From the NCBI GenBank assembly GCA_946800325.1, contig OX326958.1, forward strand, positions 2,180,001 to 2,244,000: 64,000 nucleotides of DNA, in the 5' to 3' direction. Positions 32,101 through 45,895 of the stretch are shown here, one piece after another. The stretch's first letter is position 1. Every line of letters begins with the position of its first letter. The notes under the pieces are model-generated. The model made no database searches. It was not told the DNA's origin and saw only the letters and a program-made list of their open reading frames with translations. Made by a program: the position numbers and the translations under genes. Origin of the DNA: Luzula sylvatica (Eukaryota > Streptophyta > Magnoliopsida > Poales > Juncaceae).

Positions 32101-35100
32101 ATAGCCGCGGCGAGGTCACTGACAGGCTGGCTATTGAGCTGGCCTTGCAAGGTGGGGCCTATTTGCGCAAGATTGAATGGGTACCTGGCTCACAGGTATA
32201 ATGTTTTTCACCTTTTTGGTTCATATATTTTTTATTTTTTTATATTAACTTGCATGCTGTGAATTTATGCAGGTGCAACTTATGGTTGCCTCGAACATGT
32301 TTGTCAAAATATACGATCTGTCGCAAGATAACATAAGCCCTGTACACTATTTCACCCTCGAAAATGATTCCATAGTAGATGCGACTCTCGTACCAGCCTC
32401 CATGGGCAAACTTTTCCTTCTCGTTTTATCTGAGTCCGGGATTCTGTACCGGTTCGAGGTCTCCATGGAAGGAGATGTTGGAGCAAAAACGTTGACCGAT
32501 GCGATACATATCGAGGGCAAACAAACTCAAAGCAGAGGGGTTTCTCTGTACTTCTCCTCCACGTACCGGCTTCTCTTCATAGCGTACCAAGATGGTACGA
32601 GTCTACTGGGTCGGTTAGACTCTCACTCGAAAACCCTAGCTGAGATCTCGTTCATAAACGAAGAAGAAAAGGAGGAAATTGGTACGGTTAAACCGGCAGC
32701 GCTGCACCACTGGAGAGAGCTGATTGTTGGTACCGGTGTTTTCTGTTGCCAGTCTGGTCTTAAATCAAATGCTGCTCTTTGCGTGTCACTCGGTACGCAT
32801 GAACTTAATGCACAGAATATGAAACACGGCGGTGGGAACGCCGCGTCAGCGATGGTCGGCGTGGCAGCTTATACGCCCTTGTCTAAGGATAAGACAAATT
32901 GTTTGATTATGTTCGAAGATGGGTCTTTGCATATCTTCGCATACACCGGTACTTCAGGTACTTTTCCTGAGATCCAAGAATTTCTAGCTAAATTGTTTTT
33001 AGAGTATCTCGAATTTGATTGAAATTAGGAAATTCACGACCTTGACAAATGTTTTTCAGGTGAGGATGTGGGGAGTAGTGGTACGACTTCAGAGCAAAAG
33101 AGAAAGCTAGGACCGAGTATTCTTATCGGCAAGGATTATACGGGCACGAACCCAGAATTCCCTGTGGACTTCTTTGAAAAGACAATGTGTATTTCACCAG
33201 ACGTGAAGCTCATCTGCGACACATTCAAGGGTGGTGACTCCGAGACCATTAAACAGAGGCTCACATCTGATGATGGGTATTTAGAAGGCCCCAATTCTTC
33301 TGGTTTTAAGGTAGTTATATTTAAAATTAAAACCCATCTATAGAAGATCGTTATTAATCTCAAATCACGGTGTTCTCTACAGGTGACAGTTACGAACCCT
33401 AACCAGGATATCGTAATGGTTGGGTGCCGAATCCACGTGGGCACCACATCATCGAGCCACGTCCCATCTGAATTAACTGTCTTTCAACGTACCATCAAAC
33501 TCGACGAGGGTTTCCGTTCATGGTATGATATCCCGTTCACGACCGCCGAGTCTCTCTTAGCTGACGAGGAGTTCACCATCGCAATTGGCCCAACCTTCGA
33601 CAAGGTCTCCACTCCTCGAATTGATTTCTTCGAGATTTATGGCCGCTCTAAAGATGAGTTTGGATGGAAGGAGAAGATGGATGAGGTTTTAAATTTGGAG
33701 GCTAGTGTTTTGACTGGTCATGGAGGTGCTGGAGGAAGTGCTGCGAAGAGACTTTTGACCAGTGCGGCTTCCTCAATTCAGGAGCAGGTATTTGTCATGT
33801 GTATTTCCTCTACCATCAAATATCACTTGTTCGAAGGTTTATTAGTACTTACTAACATGTTGTTTGCTTGAGTGGCAGGTGCTGGCAGATGCGCTGAAGA
33901 TACTGGCTAGGGTTTATGTCCTGTGCGGGTCCCGCCAAGAGGAATATTCTGAAACTGGTGATGCAGAGATGGAGATCGAGAAACTGAGATGCAAGGATTT
34001 GTTGGAGACGGTGTTTCAGAGCGACCACGAGCCGCTTCTCCAATTGGCTGCTTGTCGTGTTCTTCAAGCCGTTTTTCCTAAGAGGGAGACCTACTATCAT
34101 GTAAATAATTTGATTCTTTTTTGTATTGTTCCAACGAGACATTAGATGAATGCGATGAATTTTTTTGTTTGTCAATAGGTGAAAGACACGATGAGGCTAT
34201 TAGGGGTAATAAAGTCATTTCCTATAATCAGCTCAAGAATAGGATGTGGGGGTGCCACATCAGCGTGGGTTTTAAAGGAGTTCATTGCACAGATCCAAGC
34301 TGTTTCCAAAATCACTTTGAGCAGGAGAGCTAACATGGCCTCTTTTCTCCTAACCCACGGTATTGCAATCCCTCCCAAAAATTTGTAATTTTCTCTGAAG
34401 GCAACTTAATTGACATATTATTATGTTCGTGTGCGAGTGTAGGTTCGGAAGTGGTGGATGGGCTGATGGAGATATTTTGGGGCATTTTGAATCTGGAAAG
34501 GCCAGATACACATACTATAAACACCATAGTGGTACCGTGCGTGGATCTCATTTACAGCTATGCTGAGTGCTTGGCTTCAATTGCTGAAGAAGACGCAACT
34601 ACACTTGCAGTTGCTCCTGCCGTTTCTCTTCTTAAGCAGCTCCTCTTTGCCCCTTACGAGGCCGTTCAAACCTCCAGCAGGTATCCCTTTTTACTTCCAT
34701 TTATTTTATTTGTAGTTTTTATGTATTAATCTTTTTTTAATTGCCTTCTCAGCTTGGCAATATCATCACGGCTCCTCCAAGTCCCCTTCCCGAAACAAAC
34801 GATGATTGCCGCTATAGAGGACGCAGCTCATCCTGTCCCATCCGACACGTCAGGCCAAACGGGAAACACCACCATCATGGTCGACGAAGACCCTGCCACA
34901 ACATCAGTACAGTACTGTTGCGATGGTTGCTCGACCGTACCAATCGCTCGGCGTAGGTGGCACTGTACCGTCTGTCCTGATTTCGACCTATGTGATACTT
35001 GCTATCAAGTCTTGGGCGCAGAACAACTTCCTGATCCTCATGCTCGGGACCATCCCATGAAAGCCATACCGATTGAGCTTGATTCGGTTAGTACGGGAGA

Positions 35101-38100
35101 CGGTACCGCTCCCAGTTCGGATGTCCATTTTTCCTTGGATGATTCAACGGACCCGAGTCCTGTACCGAGCTCGGCAGTACCTGTTGAGAGGTCTTCTTCT
35201 TCGATTCATGTCCTCGAGACCGCTGACAACGCTGAGCTGGCGAGCCAAAGAATTGTTTCTATTTCTGCTGCTAAACGTGCCGTGAATTCTTTATTATTGC
35301 GCGGTTTGATCGAGGAACTTAACGGGTGGATGGAGGGAATAACGGGTACACGGGCTTTACCCGTTATGCAGTTCTTTTACCGGCTCTCATCAGCTCTTGG
35401 AGGACCCTTTATGGATGGGTCGAAAGAGAGGCCGTCAGAAACCCTAGATCTGGAGAGGTTTGTGAAATGGCTTCTAGATGAGATTGATATTACTAAGCCG
35501 TTTCCAGCTAAGGCTAGGTCTTCATTTGGAGAGGTTGCGATACTTGTTTTCATGTTTTTCACACTCATGTTTCGCAACTGGCACCAGCCTGGTGGATCCG
35601 GGTCTGATGGGCTTGGCTCTGGTTCAAAGACCGATCCACTTGAAAAAGGCACGGTACAAGTCTCTACCTCTTCAGCTCCAGCTGGTGATGACCTAGAAAA
35701 AGACGAATTTGACTCTCAGCTGGCAAATGCCTGTTCGTACCTGAGAAACCAAGGGTTTCTGGACTATCTGATGGAAGTATTGCAACAATTGGAAAGCGTG
35801 TTCAAGTCCGCGCCTGGTACAGAAATGGGGGCAGGTACGGGTCCTGGTTGTGGGTCCCTACTGACAGTGAGAAGAGAGTTACCAGCTGGAAATTTCTCTC
35901 CCTTCTTCTCCGACTCATACGCGAAATCCCATTCGAAAGATCTTTTCGCAGATTACCATAAACTTCTACTAGAGAACACATTTCGCCTCGTATATAGCAT
36001 GGTTAGACCCGAAAAACATGATAAATCAAGTGAGAAGGATGTTAAAACGCAAAAACCGATCGTACCGGTTTCGGGTACGAGGGATTTAAAACTCGACGGG
36101 CATCAAGATATTCTGTGCAGTTATATTAGCAATCCAAATACCAATTTTGTGCGTCGGTACGCTAGGAGGCTCTTTCTGCATGTATGCGGTTCCAAAACTC
36201 ATTATTACAGCGTGAGAGACGCATGGCAGTATTCACACGAGGTTAAGAGGTTACACAAAATCGTGAACAAATCTGGCGGGTTCAAGAACCCTGTGCCTTA
36301 TGAGAGAAGCGTGAAGCTCATTAAATGTCTCTCTACGCTGTGTGAGGTGGCGCAATCCCGTCCTAAGAATTGGCAAAAGTATTGCTTGAAGAATTCGGAC
36401 CTCCTTCCTTTTCTGACGAACAGTCTCTTTTATTTCGGCGAAGAGTCGGTTATTCAAGGCCTGAAGCTTTTGAACCTGGCTTTATACACCGGCAAAGAAT
36501 CGATTCAGAAACCCGATTCGGGTGTCGGTACAGTTGAGATTTTGTTTCCTAGCAAGTCGTCAGAGTCGAAAAAGAAGAGGAAGGGAGTAGAGGAGGCAGG
36601 TGAAAGCAGTAGTTCAGAGAAATCGTGCATGGACATGGAGCTTGCACTAGAGATGTTCAGCGAGAAGGATGGGGTTCTTTTGGGAAGGTTTGTGGAGACA
36701 TTCTTGCTGCAATGGAGCTCTGCAAGTGTACGAAACGAGGCGAAATGTGTTTTGTATGGTATGTGGTACCATGCAAAGGCCCAGTTTAAAGAATCCATGC
36801 TAAATGCTCTTTTAGAGAAGGTGAGGTGTCTACCCATGTATGGACAAAACATTGTGGAGTATACTGATCTTATGGCGTGGTTATTGGCAAAGGGTGCGAT
36901 TAACATTATTGGTACAGGAACCGGTACTGGTTCTGGAAAATCGCTTGAGAAAGAAAAGGATATTATATCCAGGTGTCTCACTTCTGATGCGGTGACTTCC
37001 ATTTATGAAACCCTTCATGCCCAAAACGAGCTATTAGCAAACCATCCAAATTCACGCATATACAACACGTTAAGTAGTTTGGTTGAATTTGACGGGTATT
37101 ATTTAGAGAGTGAGCCCTGTGTGAGTTGCAGTTGCCCTGACGTACCGTACTCGCGAATCAAGCTCGAAACCCTAAAATCAGAAACCAAATACACCGACAA
37201 TAGAATCATTGTGAAATGTACCGGTTGTTTCATGATTCAATCGATCACCATGAACATACACGATGCACGCAAGTCGAAATCGGTGAAGGTTTTGAACCTG
37301 TACTATAATAACCGACCCGTAGCTGACTTGTCAGAACTGAAGAATAATTGGTCACTCTGGAAACGCGCGAAAAGCTGCCACCTGGCGGCTAATCAAACAG
37401 AGTTGAAGGTGGAGTTTCCCATCCCTATCACTGCTTGTAACCTAATGATAGAGCTCGATTCGTTTTATGAGAATTTGCAAGCCTTCTCTTTGGAGTCTTT
37501 ACAATGCCCTAGGTGTAGCCGTTCAGTCACTGACAAACATGGTATCTGTGGCAATTGTCATGAAAACGCGTACCAATGTCGTCAGTGCCGGAACATAAAT
37601 TATGAAAACTTGGACTCGTTTCTTTGTAACGAGTGCGGTTACAGCAAATTCGGTCGTTTCGAATTTCATTTCATGGCGAAACCTAGCTTTTCCTTCGATA
37701 ACATGGAAAATGACGAGGATATGAAAAAGGGACTCGCAGCAATCGAGACGGAATCTGAAAACGCGCATAGGCGGTACCAGCAACTCTTAGGGTTTAAGAA
37801 ACCGCTTGTCAAACTGGTATCGAGCATTGGAGAGCATGAGATGGACTCTCAACAGAAAGACACGGTACAACAAATGATGATTTCTCTTCCAGGCCCCTCT
37901 TGCAAAGTGAATCGCAAAATCGCCCTTTTGGGTGTTTTATACGGTGAGAAATGCAAAGCTGCTTTCGATTCGGTTAGTAAAAGCGTGCAAACGCTGCAAG
38001 GTTTAAGGCGGGTTCTCATGGCGTATTTGCACCAAAAAGGCTCTGACGAGGTGGGGTCCATTTCACAGCCGATTCTGACAAACCCTAGATCTTCAAACAA

Positions 38101-41100
38101 TTGTTACGGGTGCGCGACCACATTCGTGACGCAATGTCTCGAGCTTTTGCAAGTGCTTGCCAAACACCCTGCATGTAAAAAGCAGTTAATTTCTGCTGGT
38201 ATATTATCCGAATTATTCGAAAACAACATCCACATGGGGCCAAGGACGACTCGGGTTTTGGCACGATCAGTAATTTCGTCCTTTTCTGAGGGTGATTCCG
38301 AAGCGGTATCTGAACTGAATGGGCTAATAAAGAAAAAGATCACGTATTGTTTAGAGCACCACCGCTCAATGGACATAGCCTCTGCGACTCGCGAGGAGCT
38401 TTCACTCCTCTCCGAAACGTGCGCGTTGGTCGATGACTTGTGGGAATCTCGATTACGAATTGCATTTCAAATATTATTTTCTTCCATTAAAGTCGGCGCG
38501 AAACACCCAGCAATATCTGAAAATATAATTCTCCCTTGCTTGAAAATCGTTTCTCAAGCTTGCACTCCGCCCCGCTCCGACCCGTCAGATGCAAACAAAG
38601 ATCAGGACAAAGGGAAAATTGGAAGCCCTGTTCTAAACCCCAAAAGCGAAATCAGTACCGTTACAGAGAAAACCGGTACGGGTAAAGTTGCTCAGGAGAT
38701 ACCGCTTCTGAGCTATTCGGAATGGGAAAGAGGCGCAACGTACCTAGATTTCGTGAGACGGCAATACAAGGTTTCTAGCACGGTTAAAACCGGTACGGGC
38801 CCAACGGTACAACGATCAGATTATCTCGCGCTGAAATATGGTCTGAGGTGGAAACGACGTACTTTCAAACGGTCTTCAAAGAGCGACTTCTCCAAATTTG
38901 CTCTCGGCTCGTGGATTTCTGAGCTGATTCTCAGTGCGTGTTCTCAATCGATTCGGTCCGAAGTGTGCACGCTGATTAACTTACTCTTTCCAACTGGCTC
39001 CTCGCGTCAGTACCAATTGCTCAACTTGCTCATGAATCTACTCCCTGCGACTCTAAATGCAGGGGAGAGTGCTGGAGAATATTTCGAGCTGTTTTTCAAC
39101 ATGGTCGAATCTGAGGAAACTCGGCTTTTCTTGACCGTGAAGGGTTGTCTCGGTACGATTTGTAAATTGATAACAAACGAGGTGTCGAATGTGGAGTCAC
39201 AGGAGAGGAGTCTCGCTGTGGATATTTCACAAGGGTTCATTCTTCACAAGCTTATCGAGTTGCTCAACAAGTTCCTCGAAGTACCCAATATTAGAACAAG
39301 GTGCGAATTATGAATTTTTCTTCTTATAAAAGCAAGGTATTTACTAATTTCCTTGTTTGTCTATGGCGAGCCAGGTTCATGAGGGACGAGCTTTTGTCAG
39401 AAGTACTGGAGGCCTTCCTGATAATTCGAGGACTTGTTGTTCAGAAAACAAAACTTATTACTGATTGTACTCGCCTTTTGAAGGAGCTACTGGACAGCCT
39501 CGTACTGGAGAGCACTGATAACAAGCGCCAGTTTATCCGTGCATGTGTGGCTGGTCTTCAGAAATATGCGAAGGAACAAAAGAGGCGCACTTCTCTGGTA
39601 CATAAATTATAAATAATCTCATTTATGAATGTTTATATGGATTATTTATATAACTAAGACTCTTTATATATGGTGCAGTTTATACTGGAGCAATTATGCA
39701 ACATGATTTGCCCATCGAAGCCTGAACCGGTGTACCTCCTTATACTCAACAAGGCGCACACGCAAGAAGAGTTCATACGAGGATCCATGACCAAAAATCC
39801 TTATTTGAGCACTGAGATTGGTCCTTTAATGCGAGACGTGAAAAACAAGATTTGTCACCAGCTCGATTTGATGGGGCTTGTAGAGGACGACTATGGAATG
39901 GAGCTCTTGGTTGCTGGGAATATTATTTCACTTGATCTTAGTATTCCTCAGGTATTCGAACTCGTGTGGAAGAAGCACAGTAGTGGGTCCCATGCCGCCA
40001 TGTCAGCAATTACTGGCATGTCACCGTCTTCACAAAGGGACACTCCACCCATGACCGTTACTTATCGCCTTCAGGTCAGTGATAATGCTCCTTTTTTTGT
40101 CTTTTCTTTTAAACCTACAAAGTCGCGAATTTGATTTGTAATGTTGTAATTTAATTGTAATGTAGGGTTTGGATGGCGAAGCAACAGAGCCTATGATTAA
40201 AGAGCTGGAAGAAGAAAGGGAAGAATCTCAAGATCCTGAAGTTGAATTTGCAATAGCCGGTGCGGTTAGAGAATGTGGTGGTCTCGAGATTATTCTAAGC
40301 ATGATCCAAGTAATTTATTTATTTATTATTTTCTTTTCTTTTTTTATTCGAGATAATCATATATTTAATTGAATATACAGCGGTTGCGTGACGAGGATCT
40401 GAGATCGAACCAAGAAGAGCTAGGCTCAGTACTGAACCTACTAAAATACTGCTGCAAAATCCATGAAAATCGCTGCGCCCTACTCCAACTAGGCGCGCTA
40501 GGCCTCTTACTGGAGACCGCAAGGCGTGCCTTCTCCGTCGATTCGATGGAGTCCGCCGAAGGAATCCTCTTAATCGTCGAGAGTCTCACCATCGAAGCAA
40601 ACAAGAGTGACATCAGCATCACCCAAGGCGTACGCACAGAAGAAACCACCGGTGCTGGCGAACAGTCCAAAAAGATCGTTGTAATGTTCTTGGAGAGGCT
40701 TTGTCACCCAGTTGGTACGAAGAGGTCGAACAAGCAACAGAGAAACGACGAGATGGTTACGAGAATTCTTCCTTACTTGACTTACGGCGAACCGGCTGCG
40801 ATGGATGCTTTGATCCAACATTTCGAGCCGTATTTGACCGATTGGGCCAGGTTTGACCAGGTACAGAAAGAGCATGTAGAAAATTTGAAAGACGAGAATT
40901 TGGGTCAATTAGCACTCGGTCAGAGATCTGCTTTGGAGAATTTCGTTAGGGTTTCCGAATCGTTGAATTCGAGTTCGTGCGGCGAGGGATTGAAGGATAT
41001 AATCTTGGAAAAGGGGATTACTAAGGCGGCGGTTACGCATTTGAGAGAGAGTTTTGGGGGACCCGAATCGAAACCCGAAAGCTTCAAAAACCTTGCTGAA

Positions 41101-42790
41101 TGGGCTGTAGCGTTGAAATTACCTTCCGTGCCCTTGATTCTATCTATGCTGAGGGGTTTGTCGAAGGGCCATTTGGGTACGCAGAATTGTATTGACGAGC
41201 AAGGCGTGTTGCCTCTTTTCCATGCTTTGGAGAGTGTTGTGGGCGAAAACGAAATAGGGGTCAAAGCTGAAAATTTGTTGGATACTTTGGCGAATAAAGA
41301 GAATAATGGAGACGGGTTTTTAGGGGAAAAGATTGATGAATTGAGACACACTACTAAGGATGAGATGCGTCGTCGTGCTCTTAAGAAACGAGAAACTCTT
41401 CTAAAGGTATATTTTATTATTTTTTAAAAATTATTGAAATGATCTCGTGCATATTATTTATTCTGTAAAATTCTCAGGGTCTTGGGATGAGACAAGAGCT
41501 TGGATCTGACGGAGGAAAACGAATCGTGGTATCACAACCCTCGATCGAGGGCTTAGATGACGTGGAAGAAGAAACCAACGGTCTCGCATGCATGGTTTGT
41601 CGCGAAGGGTACACTTTACGCCCCAACGATATCCTCGGAGTATACTCTTTCTCCAAACGGGTCAATCTCGGCGCGAGCGGTACCACTGGTACGACGAGTC
41701 GTGGAGACTGTGTCTACACGACTGTCAGTCATTTCAACATTATCCATTTCCAGTGTCACCAAGAAGCTAAAAGGGCCGATGCGGCACTTAAAAACCCCAA
41801 GAGAGAATGGGATGGGGCCACTTTGAGAAACAACGAGACGCTTTGTAATTGTATATTTCCTCTCAGAGGCCCTGCCGTACCACTGGTACAGTACGCCAGG
41901 TGTGTCGATCAGTACTGGGAGAATTTGAGCGCTTTAGGTCGTGCTGATGGAAGTCGGCTCCGCCTCTTGACTTATGACATCGTTCTGGTATTTATTTAAA
42001 CTTTTTACTTTCTCATTTTATTTTTGTGAGAATGTTTATGTGAACTTTTTGATTTTCGCAGATGCTGGCTCGATTCGCTACTGGCGCGCCATTCAATGTA
42101 GACGCGAGAGGAGGTGGTAGAGAGAGTAACTCACGGTTTTTACCCTTCATGGTACAAATGGGCTCGTACATGCTCGACCAAGGAAACCCTAGTTTTACCA
42201 ACCAGCGTCGTTCCATGGCCAAATTGATCTCCAGTTACCTCTCCAGTTCTTCCTCCTCCTCCTCCCTCTCGCCTCCTGGTTCGCGCCTCTCCCCTCCAGT
42301 TACTCCAGCCGAAGAGACTGTCCAGTACATGATGGTCAACTCTCTTCTATCGAATTCTTACGAAGAATGGGTCCACCATAGACCGAGCTTCATCCAGCGC
42401 GGGATTTACCACGCGTACATGCAACGCAAGCAGAGTTCTTCAACCGACTTAACCGACAACACCAAACTTCTCGGCGTGGTTCAACCGATGTTGGTCTACA
42501 CCGGTTTGATCGAACAAATGCAGAAGTTCTTCAAGGTTAATAAAAAGTCGCAAGTTGCGGACGAGCCGGGACTGGAGAGGTGGGAAGTGGTGATGAGAGA
42601 GAGAATGGGGAACATGAGCGAGATGGTCGGGTTTTCGAAGGACATGCTCGATTGGTTGGAGGACATGACCACTGCTTCGGATTTGCAAGAGGCGTTTGAT
42701 GTGATGGGCGCTTTGGAGGACGTGTTCTCGCGCGGGTTCACGCAGTGCGAGGAGTTCGTTCGGTCTGCTATTACTGCTGGAAAGAATTAG
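26125..42790 (+). CDS. BIG: Auxin transport protein BIG (UBR4/calossin family), 17 exons
   Basis: Giant UBR-box protein required in Arabidopsis for polar auxin transport and implicated in N-degron, light and hormone responses. Exons: 26125-26356, 26654-26760, 26939-27098, 27193-32195, 32273-32957, 33060-33310, 33383-33787, 33879-34100, 34179-34359, 34443-34680, 34753-39300, 39375-39597, 39679-40074, 40166-40309, 40381-41406, 41478-41987, 42062-42790. All junctions are GT..AG and in phase, giving 5,019 residues, close to the Arabidopsis length (about 5,100). The UBR box is at about 1495-1563 ([29 protein letters not shown]). The ZZ zinc finger is at about 2547-2595 ([24 protein letters not shown]). 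Further Cys pairs follow (CRQC, CNEC). The C-terminal UBR4-type cysteine/histidine module is at about 4645-4730 ([21 protein letters not shown]). A WD-like region follows the UBR box. The gene appears intact; Gly-Thr runs look lineage-specific. Confidence 0.97.
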
Positions 42791-42925
42791 TCTGTTTTTT
42801 TTTTACCGTCTTTTTTGGATTTTGTTTAGTCTGTGTGTGTTTGGATGCATAATTACAATTGTTTATGAATAGTTTTTTTTTTTCCCAATAAAAATGGGTC
42901 TTTTTTACAAATTTAAATAAAAGGG
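42791..42925 (+). other. BIG 3' flank
   Basis: T-rich 3' region with AATAAA at 42887-42892 (CCCAATAAAAATGG), about 100 bases after the stop and a plausible polyadenylation signal. Confidence 0.5.
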
Positions 42926-43133
42926 TATTTTCAAATAACCTCCTGATTTTTCTTGAATTTTTAAAAACTCCCTAACTTGGGAAACTCCAAAAATTCCCTG
43001 CAAACAATATTTCAATTTTCAATTATTTCCTTATAGATTTTTTTTTGATTTACACCGGTTTTTTGGAGTTTTTCAAAAATTAGGGATGTTTTTACAAATT
43101 CAAAAAAAATTAGGGAGTTATTTGAAATTTTTT
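42926..43133. mobile_element. Small foldback MITE between BIG and the ABC1 kinase gene
   Basis: The left arm (TATTTTCAAATAACCTCC, TTCTTGAATTTTTAAAAACT, CCCTAA) is matched in inverse by the right arm (TTAGGG, TTTTTACAAATTCAA, TTAGGGAGTTATTTGAAA). Arms are about 60 bp, with TCCAAAAA/TTTTTGGA also paired inside. The boundaries are approximate and no duplication was defined. Confidence 0.6.
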
Positions 43134-43174
43134 CTAAAATAAAATATATTTGATGTGTCAAAAACCAATCATGG

Positions 43175-43301
43175 CCTCGGGGCTTCGAGGCAGAATTTCT
43201 TTTTTTTCTGGTTATGTATTCATTTTTCTTTAATTTGAATTTGTAACCTTTTTATTTAATGAAAATTCGTAGTAGATATTTTCTTGCTACCTTCAAAAAA
43301 A
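43175..43301 (+). mobile_element. Retroposed poly(A)-tailed fragment with 14-bp target duplication
   Basis: An insert of about 127 bp lies between two copies of AAAACCAATCATGG (43161-43174 and 43302-43315). It ends in a run of A directly before the right copy. The body looks like an mRNA or LINE 3' end (T-rich, GTAACC, TTTAATGAAAATTCG). This is the signature of LINE-type target-primed reverse transcription acting on a short RNA. The source was not identified. Confidence 0.7.
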
Positions 43302-43315
43302 AAAACCAATCATGG

Positions 43316-43878
43316 GGTAGTTGAGTTGAACAACTTTTCGGTCCAAAGGCATTTGTCCGAACACGGTCTATGAAAACCAGACTATGCCTGTCCTCTTTTA
43401 TTCCATATAGTCCGAGTCTATTTAAGAAAATGAGGCTTGTTTTATTATTCGGCTTTTGTTTTATTTTTTTAATGATGTATTAAAAAGAAAGTCTAGTTTA
43501 ATTATTTGTCGTTTGTGGACGAAGGCAGTTTGCGAGCCCCATACTCTTTTCCTTCTCCAACCTCTCTTTTTCTCTTGTACTTTTCTGATTAACCAATTTG
43601 GGCCTCACTGATATTTTCTCTCTGACTTTCTCTTCTTAATTGATATTCTTCACTCTGAGCTTCTGATTTGTTCTCGTATTGCTCAGAGAGAAGCCAAAAA
43701 GGTACTTTTTTCATGAATGATATCAGAGTATTTTGAGGTCAATTTTAGTTCATTTTTCAATCGTGATGCTACGGACCTAATAATTGATCCGTTTTGTAAA
43801 TAATATTGACTTGGCGAAGGTCTCTAATGCAAAAATACATGAATTCTAGGTATATTGGATCGATTTGTTTGATCTCAA
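43316..43878 (+). promoter_or_regulatory. ABC1K promoter and 5' leader, possible leader intron
   Basis: The region has a pyrimidine-rich stretch at 43550-43590 and 43610-43640 like a plant leader. AAAAAG|GTACTT at 43700/43701 and TTCTAG|GTATATT at 43849/43850 could be the ends of a 5'-untranslated intron. This intron is a guess from the signals only. Confidence 0.35.
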
Positions 43879-45861
43879 ATGGCTGCTATACTTGCTTCCA
43901 CAAGCTCTGCTGGTTCCATATCCACTTCAGGATTTCTGAAACCCGAAAAATCAGCAAATAATTCAAAATTACTTCTCAAATTCACAGTAAAGGCTACCAA
44001 GACCGAGACTGATAAATACAGCACCAATGGCCGAGCAAATAAAAATTACAAAATGGTGCCTACCAAGGACCTTGTCAGGACGAGTACAGGCGTTAACGGG
44101 TCCAAAGTGGTTAATGGGTCAGGTTTGGTCAAAACCGATAAGGTACCCTCCAGTCTTGTTAAGATCCAAAAAGGAATCGATACTAAAAAGGAAAAAATAT
44201 TTGAAGAAGAATTGAAGGTTTTGCCCTCGGATGAAGGGTTTAGTTGGGCCAAGGATAATTATAATTCATGGCAAAGATCATTAGATATTTGGTCTTTTGT
44301 GGTTTCTCTTAGAATTAAGGTTTTATTTGACAATGAAAAATGGGCTTATTTTGGTAGCTTTTCTGAGGACAAACAGGTAACTAATTTACCCTCAATTTAG
44401 TTACATTTAATCTCTATTAATTTTTTAATTTTTGGATTAAATAGAAAGAAAGAAGGCGAAAAACGGCTTCATGGTTAAGAGAGCAAGTTCTGCAACTGGG
44501 ACCCACATTTATTAAATTAGGCCAATTATCGTCTACTAGGTCTGATTTGTTTCCGCGCGAGTTCGTAGACGAGCTCGCCAAACTTCAGGTAATTATTATT
44601 AAAAATAAAAATTTATAATAATTAATATTAATGATGATAATATTGTTGATGAGCAGGATAGAGTACCTGCATTTTCGCCGGAAAAGGCGAGAACGTTCAT
44701 ACAAAATGAAATGGGTTGCTCGATCGAGATTTTATTCAAGGAATTTGAAGACAGGCCTATAGCCGCAGCGAGTCTTGGTCAAGTAAACTTTCTTAATTTT
44801 CTCTCTCCTCATATTTTTCTTAACTTTCTTCAATTTTAAAAATAGGTGCACAGAGCGGTGCTACATAACGGGGAGAAAGTTGCGGTTAAAGTCCAACGAC
44901 CTGGACTTAAGAAACTATTTGATATTGATTTGAGTACGATTATTATTATTTTTTATTTGTTTCTCTTAAATTTACTCGTGATAATTTGGCTTATTATGAA
45001 ACTGATTTTTTTTTAGGAAATTTGAAGTTAGTAGCGGAATATTTTCAAAGGAGCGAAACTTTAGGGGGTCCCACGAGAGATTGGATTGGTATTTATGATG
45101 AATGTTCCAAGTAAGTATTTATTTTTTTATATATATGATTAAATTTAAATTTGAATATTTATTTATTGTTTCAGGATTCTATATGAAGAAATTGATTATA
45201 TCAATGAAGGAAAGAATGCCGATAGGTTTAGGAGGGATTTTAGAAACGTAAAGTGGGTCCGTGTACCGGTATGATAATTTTATTTAAAATATTTATTTTT
45301 TGAATGTATTTTTGTATTTAATTTCTCTTGTAATTATTTTTTCTTTTTCATTTTCAGCTTATAATGTGGGATTATACCACCAAAAAGGTTCTGACTTTGG
45401 AGTACACTCCTGGTAACGTTTATTTCATGCAAAAATAGAAAAATTAAAAAATAAATAAATATGTAAATTAGGATTTAATTTTATGTGAATTTTTTAGGAA
45501 TTAAAATAAATAATTTGAGCGAGATAGATGCAAGGGGCTATAGTAGGAATCTTATTGCTTCACGCTCAATCGAATCGTACTTGATTCAGGTTAAATGTTA
45601 TGGTTATGCTAATTACCACAAATATTTCATTTTATTGTAGATATTTCTTTTCTTATTCGAAGTATTTAAGAGGTTTCGAATTTCAGATATTGAAAACGGG
45701 TTTCTTCCATGCGGACCCGCATCCAGGAAATCTGGCAATAGACACAGATGGGTCGCTAATTTACTACGATTTTGGAATGATGGGCGAAATCAAATCGTTT
45801 ACTCGAGAAAGATTGCTTGATTTGTTCTACTCTGTCTATGAAAAAGATGCTAATAAAGTAC

Positions 45862-45895
<34 letters not shown>

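Noticed and set aside
27164..42741. Many open frames on the reverse strand or other frames of BIG (for example 30996-31580 and 36505-37002, minus)
   Set aside because: They are antisense or frame shadows of the long BIG exons, with no recognisable products.
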